A stretch of DNA of 64,000 nucleotides from Spirochaetota bacterium. Lineage in GTDB: Bacteria; Spirochaetota; UBA4802; UBA5550. The stretch is taken from the NCBI GenBank assembly GCA_016933025.1, contig JAFGBT010000030.1:1-64000 (forward strand), given 5' to 3'. The notes below the pieces were generated by a model. That model searched no databases. It was given only the letters and a program-made list of their open reading frames with translations, and was not told where the DNA came from. Positions 61,655 to 64,000 of the stretch are shown here, in pieces; position 1 is the stretch's first letter; every line of letters begins with the position of its first letter. The position numbers and the translations under genes are program-made.

Positions 61655-62548
61655 ATGAATGAGAAACAAAAAATTGAAGCAGCAACAATCGACTATTTCA
61701 TTGAGTCATATAATGCCATGTTCAATACTTATATTGAAAAAGTTGAACATAAAGATAAACCAGATTTTACATTGATAAATCGGTATACCAATTCAACCAT
61801 CGGCGTAGAGGTTGCAACATTATTATTCGACGACGATGAAGCAAAGATGCTTCTCGGTCGCTCCGATAAAAAGATGCATGGCATGATGGCATTCTCGTCT
61901 TTAATAGAAACCTTGAATTTTAGAATAAAAACGAAATGCGAAAAAGCGAAAAACTACAAAAAGCATGACGAATTGTTTTTGGTCGTACGATGTGCATCAC
62001 CTGTATTCGATAAAAGTAGTTTTGATATTGAAGAATATAAAATAAAAATATGTAAAGATAATCCATTCGATGAAATATGGATGGTCTTCTATGATTTTAA
62101 AAAACAAAAGTGGGGAGTTCTAAAAAGATTAACCATGAAACAAGAAACAATTACCTATTTGCAGCTATTATCCGAGCAGATAAGATTTATTAAATCTCAA
62201 CAATTGCGTATATCAAATTACTCGCTCTTATTGCAAGCTGGATTAGTTTCAATATTTCGGCTGGATTATTTTCCATATGCATGGGTATTGATTTTATTTT
62301 CTGTTGTACTTTCTTCATATGCTGTTGCTTTCATCATTCATTCTCAATATAGCATGATGAAGTGCCGGAAGAGAGAGAAACGCATTATTGATACCGGTAC
62401 AGATGAATTGAAATTCGTTATTACCGGCGAATATGGAGAATACCCTGAATCAAATACAAAATTCTGGAAAGATTGGCTATTCTTCATTCCTTTTACAATT
62501 ATCAATATAATTGCATGTGTAATCGCAATTATTATAATTTTAAGATAG
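61655..62548 (+). CDS. Membrane protein with a possible PD-(D/E)XK-like N-terminal domain
   Basis: 297 aa, unrecognised. Residues 1-175 look soluble and contain DKPDFTLINRYTNSTIGVEV then ATL, which has the spacing of a PD...(D/E)x nuclease core although the following Lys is replaced by Ala. VRCASPVFDKSS and DEIWMVFYDF follow. Residues about 205-235 and 270-297 are transmembrane helices (WVLILFSVVLSSYAVAFIIH; IINIIACVIAIIIIL) around a short charged loop. A nuclease-like domain tethered to the membrane would be unusual. It lies 11 bases before hsdM and is AT-rich. Confidence 0.55.
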   Translation: MNEKQKIEAATIDYFIESYNAMFNTYIEKVEHKDKPDFTLINRYTNSTIGVEVATLLFDDDEAKMLLGRSDKKMHGMMAFSSLIETLNFRIKTKCEKAKNYKKHDELFLVVRCASPVFDKSSFDIEEYKIKICKDNPFDEIWMVFYDFKKQKWGVLKRLTMKQETITYLQLLSEQIRFIKSQQLRISNYSLLLQAGLVSIFRLDYFPYAWVLILFSVVLSSYAVAFIIHSQYSMMKCRKREKRIIDTGTDELKFVITGEYGEYPESNTKFWKDWLFFIPFTIINIIACVIAIIIILR

Positions 62549-62559
62549 AGAAATTACCT

Positions 62560-64000
62560 ATGTCCCAAAACGTCCGTGAATTAGCAAACTTCATCTGGTC
62601 CGTGGCCGACGAACTGCTGCGGGACCACTACAAGCGCAGTAAATACGCCGATGTCATTTACCCTTTTACCGTGTTCCGGCGGCTCGATTGCATACTTGAA
62701 AAGAACCACGAAAAGGTGCTGGAAGCCTATAATAAATACAAGAAGCAGTTGAAAGACCTGACCGGCGTACTGACCAAGGCTTCCGGGTACAGCTTTTACA
62801 ATACCTCGAAATATACGTTCGAAAAGCTGTTGAACGATTCAGTCAACATCAAAGAAAACATGCTCCATTACCTTAACGGCTTTTCAGACAACATTCAGGA
62901 AATCATCGACAAGTTTAAGTTTCGCCAGGAGATACAGAGCCTCTACGAAAAAGAGCTGCTATACAAGGTCGTGAAGAAATTCGCGGACCCGCAGATAAAC
63001 CTTCACCCGGATAACATCACCCACATGGAAATGGGATATGTTTTCGAAGAGCTTATTAGGAAGTTCAACGAGGCCACGAACGAAAACCCAGGCGAGCACT
63101 TTACGCCGCGTGAAATAATCCATCTGATGGTCAATGTCCTTATATCGAAAGACAGGGACAAGCTCGGAAAGAAAGGCATAATAACAACCGTGTATGACCC
63201 CGCCTGCGGTACCGGCGGCATGCTCACGGTCGCGAAGGAAGAGCTGATAAACCTGAACCCTGACGCGAAGATTGAGCTGTTCGGTCAGGAAAGCCAGGAA
63301 GAGACATACGCGGCATGTAAATCCGACATGTTAATCAAGAACGAAGACCCGGATAAGATAAAATTCGGCTCTTCGTTTTCAAAGGACGGATTCCCGCGCC
63401 AGCACTTTGACTATATTCTTTCAAATCCGCCCTATGGCAAGAACTGGAAATACGATGAGGAATTCATCAAGGAAGAAGCCAAAAAAGGCGAGGCCGGGCG
63501 CTTCGAGGCGGGTCTGCCGGGCATAAGCGACGGCCAGCTCCTATTCCTCCAACACATGATTTCCAAGATGCACAGGGACGGCCACCAGACGCGCATAGCC
63601 ATCGTTTTCAACGGTTCTCCGCTCTTCAACGGCGACGCGGGGGAAGGGGAGTCGGAAATCCGCCGCTGGATATGTGAGAACGACTGGATGGAAGCGATAA
63701 TCGGCCTTCCGAACCAGCTATTCTACAATACCGGCATTTTCACCTACATCTGGGTGCTGACGAACAAGAAAGAACCGGACCGCAAGGGCAAGATAGCCCT
63801 CATCGATGCCCGCGACCTGTATGAAAAGATGGGCAAGAGCCTGGGCGACAAGCGTAATTATATTACGAATGACCAGATTAAGGAAATCACAGCCCTCTAT
63901 CTTGGCAACGTACCCAATGGAAGGGTGAAGCTGTTCAGCAACACAGACTTCGCGTATCGCAAGGTCCAGATTGAACGGCCCCTGCGATTAAACTTTCTCG
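62560..64000 (+). CDS. hsdM: Type I restriction-modification methylase subunit HsdM (N6-adenine), 3' end beyond window
   Basis: 480 codons are present and open. HsdM N-terminal helical domain (RELANFIWSVADELLRDHYK), then the methylase: FTPREIIHLMVN, SAM-binding motif DPACGTGGM near residue 215, and catalytic NPPYGKNW near residue 290. It methylates adenine with HsdS and protects against HsdR. hsdS and hsdR are expected to the right. GC content is higher than in the two genes before it. An upstream recombinase raises the possibility of specificity switching. Confidence 0.93.
   Translation, partial: MSQNVRELANFIWSVADELLRDHYKRSKYADVIYPFTVFRRLDCILEKNHEKVLEAYNKYKKQLKDLTGVLTKASGYSFYNTSKYTFEKLLNDSVNIKENMLHYLNGFSDNIQEIIDKFKFRQEIQSLYEKELLYKVVKKFADPQINLHPDNITHMEMGYVFEELIRKFNEATNENPGEHFTPREIIHLMVNVLISKDRDKLGKKGIITTVYDPACGTGGMLTVAKEELINLNPDAKIELFGQESQEETYAACKSDMLIKNEDPDKIKFGSSFSKDGFPRQHFDYILSNPPYGKNWKYDEEFIKEEAKKGEAGRFEAGLPGISDGQLLFLQHMISKMHRDGHQTRIAIVFNGSPLFNGDAGEGESEIRRWICENDWMEAIIGLPNQLFYNTGIFTYIWVLTNKKEPDRKGKIALIDARDLYEKMGKSLGDKRNYITNDQIKEITALYLGNVPNGRVKLFSNTDFAYRKVQIERPLRLNFL

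Noticed and set aside
1-64000. CRISPR arrays, tRNA or rRNA genes, complete insertion sequences
   Set aside because: I scanned for regularly spaced repeats, T-loop-like GGTTCRANYCC in tRNA context and transposase ORFs and found none that hold up by eye.

Overview
The window looks like about 56 kb of ordinary chromosome from an anaerobic, Gram-negative-type bacterium, followed by about 8 kb of mobile or defence-related DNA that runs off the right edge. Outer-membrane lipid trafficking genes (MCE/Mla-like, AsmA-like), several lipoproteins and oxygen-sensitive Fe-S/tungsten enzymes support this reading. A two-domain cyclic-nucleotide-binding protein with a TPR-like linker, a 7TM-DISM lipoprotein remnant and the CoA/amino-acid metabolism would fit Spirochaetota best. 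No rRNA or other decisive marker is present, so this placement is an inference; a deltaproteobacterial-type lineage is the main alternative.

Layout. 1-7582 (minus): AsmA-like protein, cNMP-binding protein, mutS, TPR-SPOR protein, miaB. 7760-9010 (plus): a small ORF with its own terminator, a LEA-type lipoprotein, a PilZ protein. 9110-14858 (minus): ilvD-family dehydratase with a D-2-hydroxyacid dehydrogenase, then trkA-like, glutamine synthetase-like and an Fe-S protein. 15112-25219 (plus): an ACT-domain GcvR-like protein and a compact glycine-cleavage/lipoylation operon (gcvT-gcvH-gcvPA-gcvPB-lipM/lplA-lipA-lpd) continuing into an aldehyde:ferredoxin oxidoreductase and a wrecked OPA-family transporter. 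25514-32505: iron alcohol dehydrogenase, a PHB-depolymerase-like esterase (minus), and FrhB-like/IorA/IorB/radical SAM genes. 32604-36532: SDR, alpha/beta hydrolase, thiolase, facing a HTH-cupin regulator and a frameshifted acyl-CoA dehydrogenase. 37271-43539: typA, two membrane proteins, a YtxG/YtxH-like pair, an AI-2E-type transporter and a second cNMP-binding protein. 43780-46806: an MlaE/MlaF/MlaD-like set with a degenerate ATPase, and a ZIP transporter. 46893-54603: an ankyrin/M23 lipoprotein, a DISM remnant, a 2-hydroxyacyl-CoA dehydratase operon, an SNM1/Artemis-like nuclease and a YhhN protein. 54928-56328: a PurF-like protein without the N-terminal Cys.

Taken together, the metabolic genes suggest fermentation of amino acids: glycine via the cleavage system, 2-oxoacids via IorAB (ferredoxin-linked), aldehydes via AOR, and 2-oxoacid to 2-hydroxyacid to enoyl-CoA to acyl-CoA via hydroxyacid dehydrogenase, dehydratase and acyl-CoA dehydrogenase. 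That pathway assembly is inferred.

From about 56.4 kb the DNA becomes patchy and often AT-rich: mazEF, an XRE repressor divergent from a lipoprotein around a palindromic operator, two copies of a 77-bp repeat, a DUF6338-like membrane protein with an overlapping proline-rich microgene, a terminase-small-subunit-like ORF, a tyrosine recombinase preceded by a 44-bp recombination-site-like inverted repeat, a GIY-YIG protein, a membrane protein with a nuclease-like N-terminus, and the start of a type I restriction-modification hsdM. This segment and the oddities in the Mla-like and ankyrin/M23 genes are the most worthwhile targets. I see no CRISPR array, complete insertion sequence, tRNA or rRNA.
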